64,000 bases of DNA from Hymenobacter nitidus (GTDB lineage Bacteria; Bacteroidota; Bacteroidia; Cytophagales; Hymenobacteraceae), in contig NZ_JAJADQ010000006.1 in NCBI RefSeq assembly GCF_020447315.1, forward strand, positions 1-64,000, read 5' to 3'. Below, piece after piece: positions 1-8,824 of this stretch; position 1 is the stretch's first letter; each line of letters begins with the position of its first letter. Made by a program: the position numbers and the translations under genes. Under the pieces are notes generated by a model, which worked only from the letters and a program-made list of their open reading frames with translations, was not told the DNA's origin and ran no database searches.

Positions 1-1985
1 TAGGCCGCGGCCTGGGCGAGGAACTGCTCGTAGAGCTCGGCCGTGAGCGTGAGCGGGGCCTGGCTGTGGGCGAGCATGTACTGCTGGCGGGCAGCGGGCA
101 GGCTCTGGTCCAGGGGCAGGTAGGCGGCCCCGGCTTTCCAGCTGGCCAGGATGCTGACGATAACGGCCGGGCTCTGCGGCAAGGCCAAAGCCACCAGCGA
201 CAGGGGCGAGGCAGCGCCGGCCGGCGCTGGCTGGGCCAACAGGAAGTGGGCCAGCTGCGAGGACAGCGCGTCGAGCTGGGCATAGCTCAGCTGCTGGCCC
301 GACACGTCCGAGACGGCTACCCGCGAGCCGTGCGCCATGACCACTTGAGCAAATTCCGTCAGCAAGCTGCCCGTGGAATAGGCAAGGTCGCTTCGGGGGT
401 TGGTCAGCGGCAGCAGGCTCTGCTCTTCTTCGCTGATATACTGAACGAGGCCAATTGGCTGGCGCGCATCGCGCAGCACCTCGGCAATGAAGCAAGCAAG
501 GTGGCGGCCTAGCTGCTCCACGAAATACGCTTCCAGCACGTCGGTGTTGTATTCCAGCCGGATGGAGAGCGTATCCTGGTATTCGTAGCAGCGGAACGAC
601 AAATCGAATTTGCTGGCTATGGCCTGCGAAATAACGAAGTCAGCAGCCTCCAGTTCGTTCCGGCCGGCATTTTCCCGGGTTGCGGTTACGCCGGCGGGCT
701 GCAGATTCAGCTGCACATCGAACAGCGGGTTGCGGCTCGGGTCGCGGCGCAGGCCCAGGGTTTCAACCAGCCGGTCGAAGGGGTAAAGCTGGTGCTGGAA
801 AGCGCCCAGAGTGGTGTCCTTCACCCGTTCAAACAGAGCCTCGAAGCTGTCTTGGTGGCTGAACTGCGTGCGCAGGGCCAGCGTGTTGACGTAGAAGCCA
901 ATCTGCTCCCCCAAATCGGCGTGCTCGCGGCCGGCAATAGGGCTACCGATGATAATATCCTCCTGACCCGTGTAGCGGTAGAGCAAACCGTTCACGGCCG
1001 CCAGCAGGCCCATAAACAAGGTGCCGCCGAGCTGCTGGCTCAGGGCTTTCAGCTTGCTGGTGGTTTGCGCGTTCAGCTCGATGGTGTGCACGGCCCCGTT
1101 GTGGCTGAGCACGGCGGGCCGCGTTTTGGCATTGGACAGCTGGAGAACCGGCAGCTCGCCCGCGAATTGCGTGGTCCAGTACTGCTCCAGCTTCTGCAGC
1201 GACTCATTGCTGAGCTGCTGCAGGTGCCAGTGGGCATAGTCTTTATACTGAATAGCCAGCGGGGCCAGCGGCGCTTCCTGCCCCTGCACCAGGGCCATAT
1301 AGCTAGTCAGCACGTCGCGGGTCAGCAGCTGCATCGACCACCCATCACTGACGATGTGGTGCATGTTGTAGTAGAACACGTGGCGGCCGGCCGCCAGCTG
1401 AAACAGGCTGGCGCGCAGCAGCGGCCCCCGACTCAGGTCGAAGGGCTGGGCCATATCCTGCTGCACGAGGGCCCGCACCTGGACCTCCGCGTCGGGGAAG
1501 GCGCTCAGGTCCGTTACGCGCAGGCTAAAGCCGATGGCCTGCGCCGACAGAATGTGCTGGCGGGGCTCACCGGCGGCGCTTTCCCGAAATACCGTGCGCA
1601 GAATCTCGTGCCGGGCAATTACGCTCTCGATGGCACGGGCAAACAGGTCGGTGTTCAGCTCCCCGGTCAGCTCCAGCACCGAGGGAATGTTGTAAGTCAG
1701 CGCGTTGTCTTCCGACTGGCTCAGAAACCACAGGCGGCGCTGCCCGTCCGAGAGGGCGTAGTCGGGCTGCACGGGGGCGGGCGGAATGGTGGCAAAGCCC
1801 TTCTGCCGCGTCCGTTCGGCCCGGATGAAGTCCATCAGGGCCGCTTTGTGCGTTTTGATGAGGTCCTTATCCTGCGCGGTCAGGTTTTCCGTTTTACCCC
1901 GCAGCCGCAACGTATTCGCGGTATCGTCCAAAGTGATGGTAGTCCCCTTCGCACGTAAATTCAATAGTAGATCTAAAACGTCCAT
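1..1985 (-). CDS. Nonribosomal peptide synthetase, N-terminal part (docking-C-A), cut by left edge
   Basis: Read by translating the minus strand from the ATG at 1985; the frame stays open to position 1, so the rest lies outside. Residues 1-55 (start MDVLDLLLNLRAKG) match the TubC_N / beta-hairpin docking fold. Residues about 75-505 form a condensation domain with an intact HHIVSDG motif at 209-215. An adenylation domain starts near 520 (core A1/A2 seen as SYAQLDALSSQLA and KAGAAYLPLD) and is cut before A3. It follows the dimodular NRPS at 2235-8822 on the same strand and probably receives that protein's peptide in trans. There is no in-frame start upstream that fits better. Product and substrate cannot be read from this part. 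Confidence 0.93.
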   Translation of the reverse strand, partial: MDVLDLLLNLRAKGTTITLDDTANTLRLRGKTENLTAQDKDLIKTHKAALMDFIRAERTRQKGFATIPPAPVQPDYALSDGQRRLWFLSQSEDNALTYNIPSVLELTGELNTDLFARAIESVIARHEILRTVFRESAAGEPRQHILSAQAIGFSLRVTDLSAFPDAEVQVRALVQQDMAQPFDLSRGPLLRASLFQLAAGRHVFYYNMHHIVSDGWSMQLLTRDVLTSYMALVQGQEAPLAPLAIQYKDYAHWHLQQLSNESLQKLEQYWTTQFAGELPVLQLSNAKTRPAVLSHNGAVHTIELNAQTTSKLKALSQQLGGTLFMGLLAAVNGLLYRYTGQEDIIIGSPIAGREHADLGEQIGFYVNTLALRTQFSHQDSFEALFERVKDTTLGAFQHQLYPFDRLVETLGLRRDPSRNPLFDVQLNLQPAGVTATRENAGRNELEAADFVISQAIASKFDLSFRCYEYQDTLSIRLEYNTDVLEAYFVEQLGRHLACFIAEVLRDARQPIGLVQYISEEEQSLLPLTNPRSDLAYSTGSLLTEFAQVVMAHGSRVAVSDVSGQQLSYAQLDALSSQLAHFLLAQPAPAGAASPLSLVALALPQSPAVIVSILASWKAGAAYLPLDQSLPAARQQYMLAHSQAPLTLTAELYEQFLAQAAA

Positions 1986-2148
1986 TGGTATAGCAGTATA
2001 TGTTGCGCGAAGCGCGGGGTAGTTTTGATAGAATATCTGGCGGCCTCTCGGCCGGCGGCGCAGGCGGGCATCCTGCCCAAGTCCTACTCGGCAGCGAGAT
2101 AAGGAAGCCGGCCAGCACCGGATAAGTATAAAATATAGGGAAGCCGAG

Positions 2149-2173
2149 GGCCCGGCGCTAGGTGCGCCGGGCC
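2149..2173. other. GC-rich hairpin between the two NRPS genes
   Basis: A perfect 10-base inverted repeat (GGCCCGGCGC and GCGCCGGGCC) with a 5-base loop sits in the 249-base gap between the stop of the first NRPS and the start of the second. No T-run follows on the minus strand, so it is not a standard terminator. It may stabilise or process the transcript. Apart from this hairpin I see no gene in 1986-2234. Confidence 0.6.
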
Positions 2174-2234
2174 GGACTTTCCTCCCGTTTGCCAACTGCA
2201 GTCAGCGAGGCAGCCGGAAGGATAAGGTAACTGC

Positions 2235-5200
2235 TTAGAAAATCAGCTCTGACTCGTCCTGCTCCACGCCCACCGACTCCGTCTCCATCCAGCTCACCGC
2301 GTCGATGTAGTTGGATAGATGCTCGATAGTAGGCTCCACGAACAGGTTTTTCAGGTCAATCTTCACCCCGAACTCCTCGTGGATTTTGGCCAGCACGCGG
2401 GTTGCTTTCAGGCTGTGGCCGCCCAGGTCGAAGAAGTTGTCTTTGATGCCGATGGAGTCGGCATCGAGGATGTGCTTCCAGATGACGATGAGGCGCTCAT
2501 CTACCTCGTTGCGCGGGGCTACGTAGGCGGTCAGGGGCTCGTCGTCGGCGTCGTGGGGCCGGGGTAGGGCTGCCTGGTTGATGGCGCCCAGGCTCGTGAG
2601 CGGGAAGGCATCCAGGCGAATCAGGGAGGCCGGCACCAGCGCAGCGGGCAGCACGGCTTCCAGCGCCTGTTTGATAGCCTTGGCACTCAGAATGTTGTTC
2701 AGCACGTAGTAGGCCGTCAGCTCCAGCTCGCCGGTAGTCGTGCGGGTAGCCAGCACGGTGGCTTCCTGCACACCATCGAGCTGCCGCAGGGCGGCTTCCA
2801 CTTCGCCCAGCTCGAGACGCTGGCCCTGCAGGGTCACCTGATTGTCGCGGCGGCCCACGTATTCCAGCTGACCCGAGGCCAACAGCCGAACCAGGTCGCC
2901 GGTGCGGTACAGGGTTTCGTTATCCCGGAAAGGGTTGTCGACAAAGCGTTGGGCCGTTAGCTCGGGGCGGCCGTGGTAGCCACGGGCCACGCCGGCGCCA
3001 CTCACGCCCAGCTCACCAACGACACCCACCGGCACCAGCTGCAGGTTGTGGTCGAGGACCACGGCGCTGAGCGTAGGCAGCACGCTGCCGAGGGTACGGG
3101 TGTGGCCGGCTTTGGCTTCCGGCGCCGTGATTTCGGCGCAGGTGGTAAAGCCAGTCGTTTCGGGAGTGCCGCTGAGCGTGCTGAACCGGCAAGCGGGGTA
3201 AGCCTGCTGCCAGGCCTGCACCGTTTCGGATGGCAGGTCTTCGCCGGCCAGCAACACCTGGCGCAGGGCCAGAGGCGTTTGCGCCAACTGCTTCTCTACC
3301 GTGGCACTCAGGCTCCGGAAAGCAGCGGTAGAGAGGGCCAGAACCGTGATTTTCTCTTGCTGCAGGACCTCCAGCAGGGCGGCGGGGTCGGTGGCCGTTT
3401 CCTGGGGCAGCAGCACCGCGGTGGCGCCGTGCAGCAAGCTGCCGTAGATTTCCCACAGGGCTAGGTCGAGGCCCGGGGCCTGGGTGAGGGCCCACCGGTC
3501 GTGCTCGTCGAAGCCAAACAGGTTGCTTTCGTTGTTGAGCTGGCTGACCACGTTGCGGTGCTCGATTTGAATGCCGCGGGGGCTGCCCGAAGCGTCGGAG
3601 GCGTAGAGCACACAGGCCAGCTGTGTGGGCTCGACGGCGGCCGTAATGGCCGAGCCGCTATAGGTAACGGCCGTAATATCCAGCACCTGAATCCGGGATT
3701 CAACATCCGCGAGCTTTTCCGAGGTTGGGTTATCCGTCAGAATCAGCTGGCTGCCGCTGTCCTGCACCAGGTAGTTGATACGCACGGCGGGATACGCCGG
3801 GTCGAGGGCCACATAGGCGCCCCCGGCTTTAAGCACGGCCAGCATCCCGATAAAGAGCCACTCGTTGGGCCCGGCAAGCAGGGCAACCGGCGTTTCCGTT
3901 TTGATGCGGTAGTTTTTCAGCAGCACGCGGGCCAGCTGGCCCGAGCGCTCATCCAACTCGGCGTAGGTCAGCTGCTGGTCGCCGAGGCGCAGGGCTACGC
4001 GGTTGGCGTGGGTGCGGGCCACGGCGCGGAAGCGGCTTATCAGCGTGGCGCTTTCATCGAAGCCCACGGCGGTATTGTCGGTGAGGGCCAGCATGGCTTG
4101 CGTTTCGAGGGCGTCCAGCACGTTTACTTCGCTTAGCGCCAGGGCTGGCTCGGCGGCCACCTGCCCAAACAGGGTGGTCAGGTGCTGCACCATGCGGCTG
4201 ATGGTGGCCGGGGCGTAGAGGTCGGCGTTGTATTCCAGGCTGAGGCGCAGGCCGTCGGCTTCTTCCGAGAAGCAGAACGTCAGGTCGTACTTCGTGACGC
4301 CGGTGTTCAGCTCCAGTTTTTCGAATTGCAGGGCCGAAGACAAAGCCTGCGAGGCTTTCGAGGCTTCGGTGTTCTGCATAATCACCATCACGTCGAACAA
4401 GGGCGAGCGGGACAGGTCGCGCTTCAGGTTCAGGTCGGCCAGCAGCATCTCAAACGGATACACCTGGTGCTCGAAGGCGTTGAGCAGCTTGTCTTTCTGC
4501 TGCCGGGCCAACGAGAGGAAGCTTTGCTCCTCGCTGAGCTGGTTGCGAATGGCCAGCGTGTTGACGTAGAAGCCAATCTGGTCTTCGAGCTGGATATGGT
4601 CGCGGCCGGCCACGGGCGTACCGATGGTGATGTCGCGCTGGCCGGAGTACTTGCTCAGCAGCACGTTCACGCCGCCGAGCAGCACCATGAACAGGCTTAG
4701 GTCGGCGCTGTTGGCCAGCTGTTTCAGCGGGGCTGCCACGGCGGGGTCGAGCACCACGTTCAGGGTGCCGCCGCGGTAGGTTTTGATGGCGGGCCGCTCG
4801 AAGTCGGTGGGCAGCTGGAGCGTGGTGCCCAGGTTGCTGAACTCGCCCAGCCAGAACTGGCGGTGGGCGTCGAGCTTCTCACTGGAGAGCTCCTGGCGCT
4901 GCCACACGGCAAAGTCCTTGTACTGGAGCGTGAGCGGGGCCCACTGCTCCTGCTGGCCTTGCGCCAGGGCTTCGTAGGCTTGCATTACTTCCTTTACCAG
5001 CACCCCGATGGACCATCCGTCGCTGATGATGTGGTGCATGCAGAAGGACAGAATCTGCTCCTGGCCGGCCATGTCGATGAGGACGCTGCGCAGCAGCGGG
5101 CCTTTTTCCAGGTCGAAGGGCTGGTTCCATTGCTCTTGCAGCACTTCCTCAACCTGGGTGGCCGAGCTAGTAGCCGCTACCGTCAGCTTCTGAATGGTGA

Positions 5201-8200
5201 AGTTGATTTCGGCCGCGTCGTGAATAAGCTGCACGGGTGTGCCTTCGTGCTCGGTGAAGGTGGTGCGCAGGCTTTCGTGGCGGGCAATAACCTGGCGGAA
5301 CGCCTGCTCCAGCAGGTCCGCGTCCAGGGTACCTTTCACGCGGAAGGCGGCGGGCATGTGGTAGGCCACCGAGGCATCGGCGAAGCGCGTAAGTACCCAC
5401 AGGCGCTCCTGGGTGAAGGAAACGGGGTAGAACTGGCTTTGGTCGGCGAGGCTGATTTCGCGGAAGCGGGTTTCGTTTTTGCGCTCCAGCAGGGTGGCCT
5501 GCTGTTCGATAGTGGGGTACTGAAACAGCTCGTTGAGGGAAATATCCTTGCCCATGCGCTTCAGGATGAGCGACTTCAGGCGGGTAGCACGCAGGCTGTG
5601 GCCGCCCACCTCGAAGAAGTTGCTGCGGATGCCGACTTCCTTCTTGTTGAGCACTTCCTTCCAGAGCTGCTGCAGGCGGATTTCCATTTCGGTGGTGGGC
5701 TCCACTAGGGCCGCGGCCTCGGCACCCTTCTGCGAGGGCAGCGGCAGCAGCTTCTTGTCGACCTTGCCGTTCGAGTTCAGCGGAATCTTGTCCATTTTCA
5801 CCCAGTAGGTAGGCACCATGTAGCCTGGCAGGCTTTTGCCCAGAGCCGCTTTCAGCTCTTTGTTCGACTGCTCGTCGCTGCCTTCCCAGTAGGCCACGAT
5901 GGTTTTCTCAGCCTGAATATCTTTTACCACCACTACGGCCTGCTGCACGCCTTCCTGCTGCTCGAGCAGGAACTGAATTTCGCCCAGCTCGATGCGGTAG
6001 CCCCGCACCTTCACCTGGTCATCGACGCGGCCGATGAACTCGACCTGGCCGTCGGGCAGCCAGCGGCCGATGTCGCCGGTCTTGTACATGGTGTGGCCCG
6101 GGGCAAAGGGGTTGGGCATGAAGCGCTCCGCCGTCAGGTCGGGGCGGCCGTGGTAGCCTTTGGCAATCGACTGGCCGCTGAGGTAAATCTCGCCGTCGAC
6201 GCCCTCGGGCAGCAGGTTGCGCGACTCATCCAGGATGTACATCTGGGTGTAGCCCACGGCCGTGCCAATCGGGATGATTTCGTAGCCGTCGTCGGCGAAG
6301 CGGTAGTTGGTGCTGTAGGTCGTGTCTTCGGAGGGGCCGTAGAGGTTGCGCACTTCCATGCGGCGGTAGTCCAGGTCCTTCTTGAACTTCTTAGGCACCG
6401 GCTCGCCGGCCATGTTCAGGGCCACCACGTTGGAGAGGTCCACGTTGTCTTCCAGCAGGTTGCGCACCACCGAGGGCACGGTGTTCACCAGAATATTCTT
6501 GTCGTGGGGCAGGTACTGGGGCAATTCCAAGGCCGAGGTTAGCAGGCGGATTTTCTTGCCCTGAATCAGCGGGAAGAAGAACTCGTAGACCGACAAGTCG
6601 AAGCAGTAGGACGTGGCCGCGTAGAGCAGCTCGTAGGGCGTGTGGGCAAACTCCACGCAGCACCACTTCAGGAAGGCAATGGCATTGCGGTGGCAGATCT
6701 GCACGCCCTTGGGCTTGCCCGTCGAGCCGGAGGTGTAAATCAGATAGGAGGTTTTCTCGCGCAGGTCGCCGGCATCTTCTACCGCGCCTTCGGTGGCCCG
6801 GATGGTAGCTTCCTCGGTGTTGAGGTTGATGACGCGGCCTTCGTAGATGGCCGGAATCAGCGGGCTGCTGTTCGTGTCGCTCAGGATGAGCAGCGGGTCA
6901 GCATCTTCCAGGATAAAGTCGATGCGGTTCTGGGGGTACGTCGGGTCGACGGGCACGTAGGCGGCGCCGGCCTTCAGGATGCCCAGCACGCTGACGATGG
7001 TCCAGGCCGTGCGCTGCATCAGTATGCCCACGAAGGGATTTTCCGCGTTGCCCAGCTTAGCGCGCAGGTACACGGCCAGCTTGTCCGATAGCTCATTCAG
7101 CTCCCGGTAAGTCAGCACCTGGTTTTTGGTGATGAGGGCCACCTCGTCGGCGCGCGTCCGGAACGAATCGGTGAGCAGGCTGATGATGCTGGCCTCGTCG
7201 ATGCCCTCGATGGGCACGTTGAACTGGGTCAGGATCTTGGCCTTTTCCGCGTCCTGAATCAGCTGCAGCTCGCCCACGCGCTGGTCGGGGGCGGCCATTA
7301 CCTGGTTCAGCAGCGAGAGGAAAGCCTGGAAGAAACGGTTGATTTTGGCCTCGGTAAACAGCTCGGTGCTGTAGTCGATTTCGAGCACGAACTGGTTGCC
7401 GGCCTCGGTGCCAAAGCTGAAGCTCAAATCAAATTTGGCGCCCTGGTGAATGGCTTCCAGCCCGACGCCGTCGCCGAAGTACTGGTCGAGCTCCAGCAGG
7501 CGGAAGCCGTGCTGCTTGCTCATTTCAATGCTGCCGTCGCCGTAGGCCGTGTTTTGCAGCACGATCATCACGTCGAACAGCGGGTTGCGGCTCGGGTCGC
7601 GCACCAGGTTCAGCTCCTCCACCAGCTTGTCGAAAGGGTAGTCCTGGTGCTCGAAGGCCTGCAGGGTGCTTTGCGAGGTTTCCTTGAGGTAGGCGGCAAA
7701 CGACTGCTCGGGCACAATGGTGGTTTTCAGGGCCAGCGTGTTTACGTAGAGGCCCACCTGGTTTTCCAGGTCGTAGTGGCTGCGGCCCGATACGGGCGTG
7801 CCCACAATCAGCTGTTTCTGACCCGAGTACTTGTAGAGCAGCAGGTTGAGCGTGGCGTGCAGGAAGCTGAAAAGCGTAGTGTGCGACTCGCGGCAGAAGC
7901 TGTTCATGCGCTGGTACAGGGCCGCGTCGAAGCTGAACTTGGTCACTGAGCCCTTGTAGCCCTTGTTTTCGGGGCGGGCAAAGTCGGTGGGCAGCTGCAG
8001 CGGGTCGATGCTTTCCTCGAGGCGCTCGGTCCAGAACTTGCGGTATTTCTCCCCGCTTTCGCCCGTGAGCTTATTGGCCATCCAGGCGGCGTAGTCCTTG
8101 TATTGCACCGGCAGCGGGGCCGCGCCCACGGCTTCGCCCTTGCACAGCGCCTCGTAGAACGCCATGACTTCCTGCACGATAACGCCAAACGACCACCCGT

Positions 8201-8822
8201 CGCTGACGATGTGGTGCATGCCGAAAAACAGGGCAAACTCGGTGGCCGAGAGCTGCACCAGCTTCACTTTCAGTAGCGGGCCGGTGCTCAGGTCGTAGGG
8301 CTGGTTGGTGAGGAAGGCCAGCTCATTTTCAAGTCGCTCGCGCTTGTTGGAAACCTGCTCGATGTTGTCGTGCTCCACGGCAAAAGCCACCTGGTCGAGC
8401 ACAATCTGGCGCGGTTCGCCGTCTACTTCCCGGAACACGGTGCGCAGGCTGGCGTGGCGCTGCACAGTGGCCTGAAACGCCTTTTCCAGGTTGGTTTTGT
8501 TGACCGTTCCCTGCAGGAAAAAACCTTTCACGATGTTGTAAGCCACCGAGCCGCCCTCAAACTGGCTGAGTACCCACAGGCGCTGCTGGGCGTTGGAGAG
8601 CGGGTAGCTGGCCTGCTCCTCCACCACCGGAATCGGCTGGTATACCGACTGTTTAGTAGCCTCGCGCAGAAAATCTACAATCTCACCCTTCCGGGCCTTG
8701 ATAACATCAATTAATTCCTTGCGCAGGTTACTCGTTTCGCCAATCAGCTTTAGCTGCTCACCTTCCAGCTTGGGGAATATCTTGCTGGCTTTTAACTCGT
8801 TAATGATATCTAGGACCTTCAT
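2235..8822 (-). CDS. Dimodular nonribosomal peptide synthetase, docking-C-A-PCP-C-A*-PCP
   Basis: A 2195-residue megasynthetase. Residues 1-55 resemble a TubC_N docking domain. C1 carries HHIVSDG at 203-209 and C2 carries HHIISDG near 1263. A1 has a clean A3 loop (YTSGSTGKPKG near 697), an A5 NLYGPSE and an A10 SNGKVDKK with its lysine. PCP1 (GGHSL near 1072) and PCP2 (GGHSL near 2134) keep the phosphopantetheine serine. A2 is degenerate: A3 reads YASDASGSPRG, A5 reads STLSGTPE, and A10 reads TSLGAINQ with alanine where the catalytic lysine belongs. There is no thioesterase or epimerase domain. The protein ends in an acidic tail finishing ESELIF. It starts 2 bases after the acyl ligase stop, so the two are probably translated from one mRNA. 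Confidence 0.97.
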   Translation of the reverse strand: MKVLDIINELKASKIFPKLEGEQLKLIGETSNLRKELIDVIKARKGEIVDFLREATKQSVYQPIPVVEEQASYPLSNAQQRLWVLSQFEGGSVAYNIVKGFFLQGTVNKTNLEKAFQATVQRHASLRTVFREVDGEPRQIVLDQVAFAVEHDNIEQVSNKRERLENELAFLTNQPYDLSTGPLLKVKLVQLSATEFALFFGMHHIVSDGWSFGVIVQEVMAFYEALCKGEAVGAAPLPVQYKDYAAWMANKLTGESGEKYRKFWTERLEESIDPLQLPTDFARPENKGYKGSVTKFSFDAALYQRMNSFCRESHTTLFSFLHATLNLLLYKYSGQKQLIVGTPVSGRSHYDLENQVGLYVNTLALKTTIVPEQSFAAYLKETSQSTLQAFEHQDYPFDKLVEELNLVRDPSRNPLFDVMIVLQNTAYGDGSIEMSKQHGFRLLELDQYFGDGVGLEAIHQGAKFDLSFSFGTEAGNQFVLEIDYSTELFTEAKINRFFQAFLSLLNQVMAAPDQRVGELQLIQDAEKAKILTQFNVPIEGIDEASIISLLTDSFRTRADEVALITKNQVLTYRELNELSDKLAVYLRAKLGNAENPFVGILMQRTAWTIVSVLGILKAGAAYVPVDPTYPQNRIDFILEDADPLLILSDTNSSPLIPAIYEGRVINLNTEEATIRATEGAVEDAGDLREKTSYLIYTSGSTGKPKGVQICHRNAIAFLKWCCVEFAHTPYELLYAATSYCFDLSVYEFFFPLIQGKKIRLLTSALELPQYLPHDKNILVNTVPSVVRNLLEDNVDLSNVVALNMAGEPVPKKFKKDLDYRRMEVRNLYGPSEDTTYSTNYRFADDGYEIIPIGTAVGYTQMYILDESRNLLPEGVDGEIYLSGQSIAKGYHGRPDLTAERFMPNPFAPGHTMYKTGDIGRWLPDGQVEFIGRVDDQVKVRGYRIELGEIQFLLEQQEGVQQAVVVVKDIQAEKTIVAYWEGSDEQSNKELKAALGKSLPGYMVPTYWVKMDKIPLNSNGKVDKKLLPLPSQKGAEAAALVEPTTEMEIRLQQLWKEVLNKKEVGIRSNFFEVGGHSLRATRLKSLILKRMGKDISLNELFQYPTIEQQATLLERKNETRFREISLADQSQFYPVSFTQERLWVLTRFADASVAYHMPAAFRVKGTLDADLLEQAFRQVIARHESLRTTFTEHEGTPVQLIHDAAEINFTIQKLTVAATSSATQVEEVLQEQWNQPFDLEKGPLLRSVLIDMAGQEQILSFCMHHIISDGWSIGVLVKEVMQAYEALAQGQQEQWAPLTLQYKDFAVWQRQELSSEKLDAHRQFWLGEFSNLGTTLQLPTDFERPAIKTYRGGTLNVVLDPAVAAPLKQLANSADLSLFMVLLGGVNVLLSKYSGQRDITIGTPVAGRDHIQLEDQIGFYVNTLAIRNQLSEEQSFLSLARQQKDKLLNAFEHQVYPFEMLLADLNLKRDLSRSPLFDVMVIMQNTEASKASQALSSALQFEKLELNTGVTKYDLTFCFSEEADGLRLSLEYNADLYAPATISRMVQHLTTLFGQVAAEPALALSEVNVLDALETQAMLALTDNTAVGFDESATLISRFRAVARTHANRVALRLGDQQLTYAELDERSGQLARVLLKNYRIKTETPVALLAGPNEWLFIGMLAVLKAGGAYVALDPAYPAVRINYLVQDSGSQLILTDNPTSEKLADVESRIQVLDITAVTYSGSAITAAVEPTQLACVLYASDASGSPRGIQIEHRNVVSQLNNESNLFGFDEHDRWALTQAPGLDLALWEIYGSLLHGATAVLLPQETATDPAALLEVLQQEKITVLALSTAAFRSLSATVEKQLAQTPLALRQVLLAGEDLPSETVQAWQQAYPACRFSTLSGTPETTGFTTCAEITAPEAKAGHTRTLGSVLPTLSAVVLDHNLQLVPVGVVGELGVSGAGVARGYHGRPELTAQRFVDNPFRDNETLYRTGDLVRLLASGQLEYVGRRDNQVTLQGQRLELGEVEAALRQLDGVQEATVLATRTTTGELELTAYYVLNNILSAKAIKQALEAVLPAALVPASLIRLDAFPLTSLGAINQAALPRPHDADDEPLTAYVAPRNEVDERLIVIWKHILDADSIGIKDNFFDLGGHSLKATRVLAKIHEEFGVKIDLKNLFVEPTIEHLSNYIDAVSWMETESVGVEQDESELIF

Positions 8823-8824
8823 AA

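Noticed and set aside
792..1958. Long plus-strand open frame of 388 codons opposite the NRPS fragment
   Set aside because: It is antisense to a clear NRPS condensation domain, has the Gln/Gly/Leu-rich composition of GC-rich shadow frames and matches no family.
1894..2118. Short minus-strand frame overlapping the start of the left NRPS
   Set aside because: It is in another frame from the NRPS, lacks any motif, and the docking domain starts cleanly at 1985.
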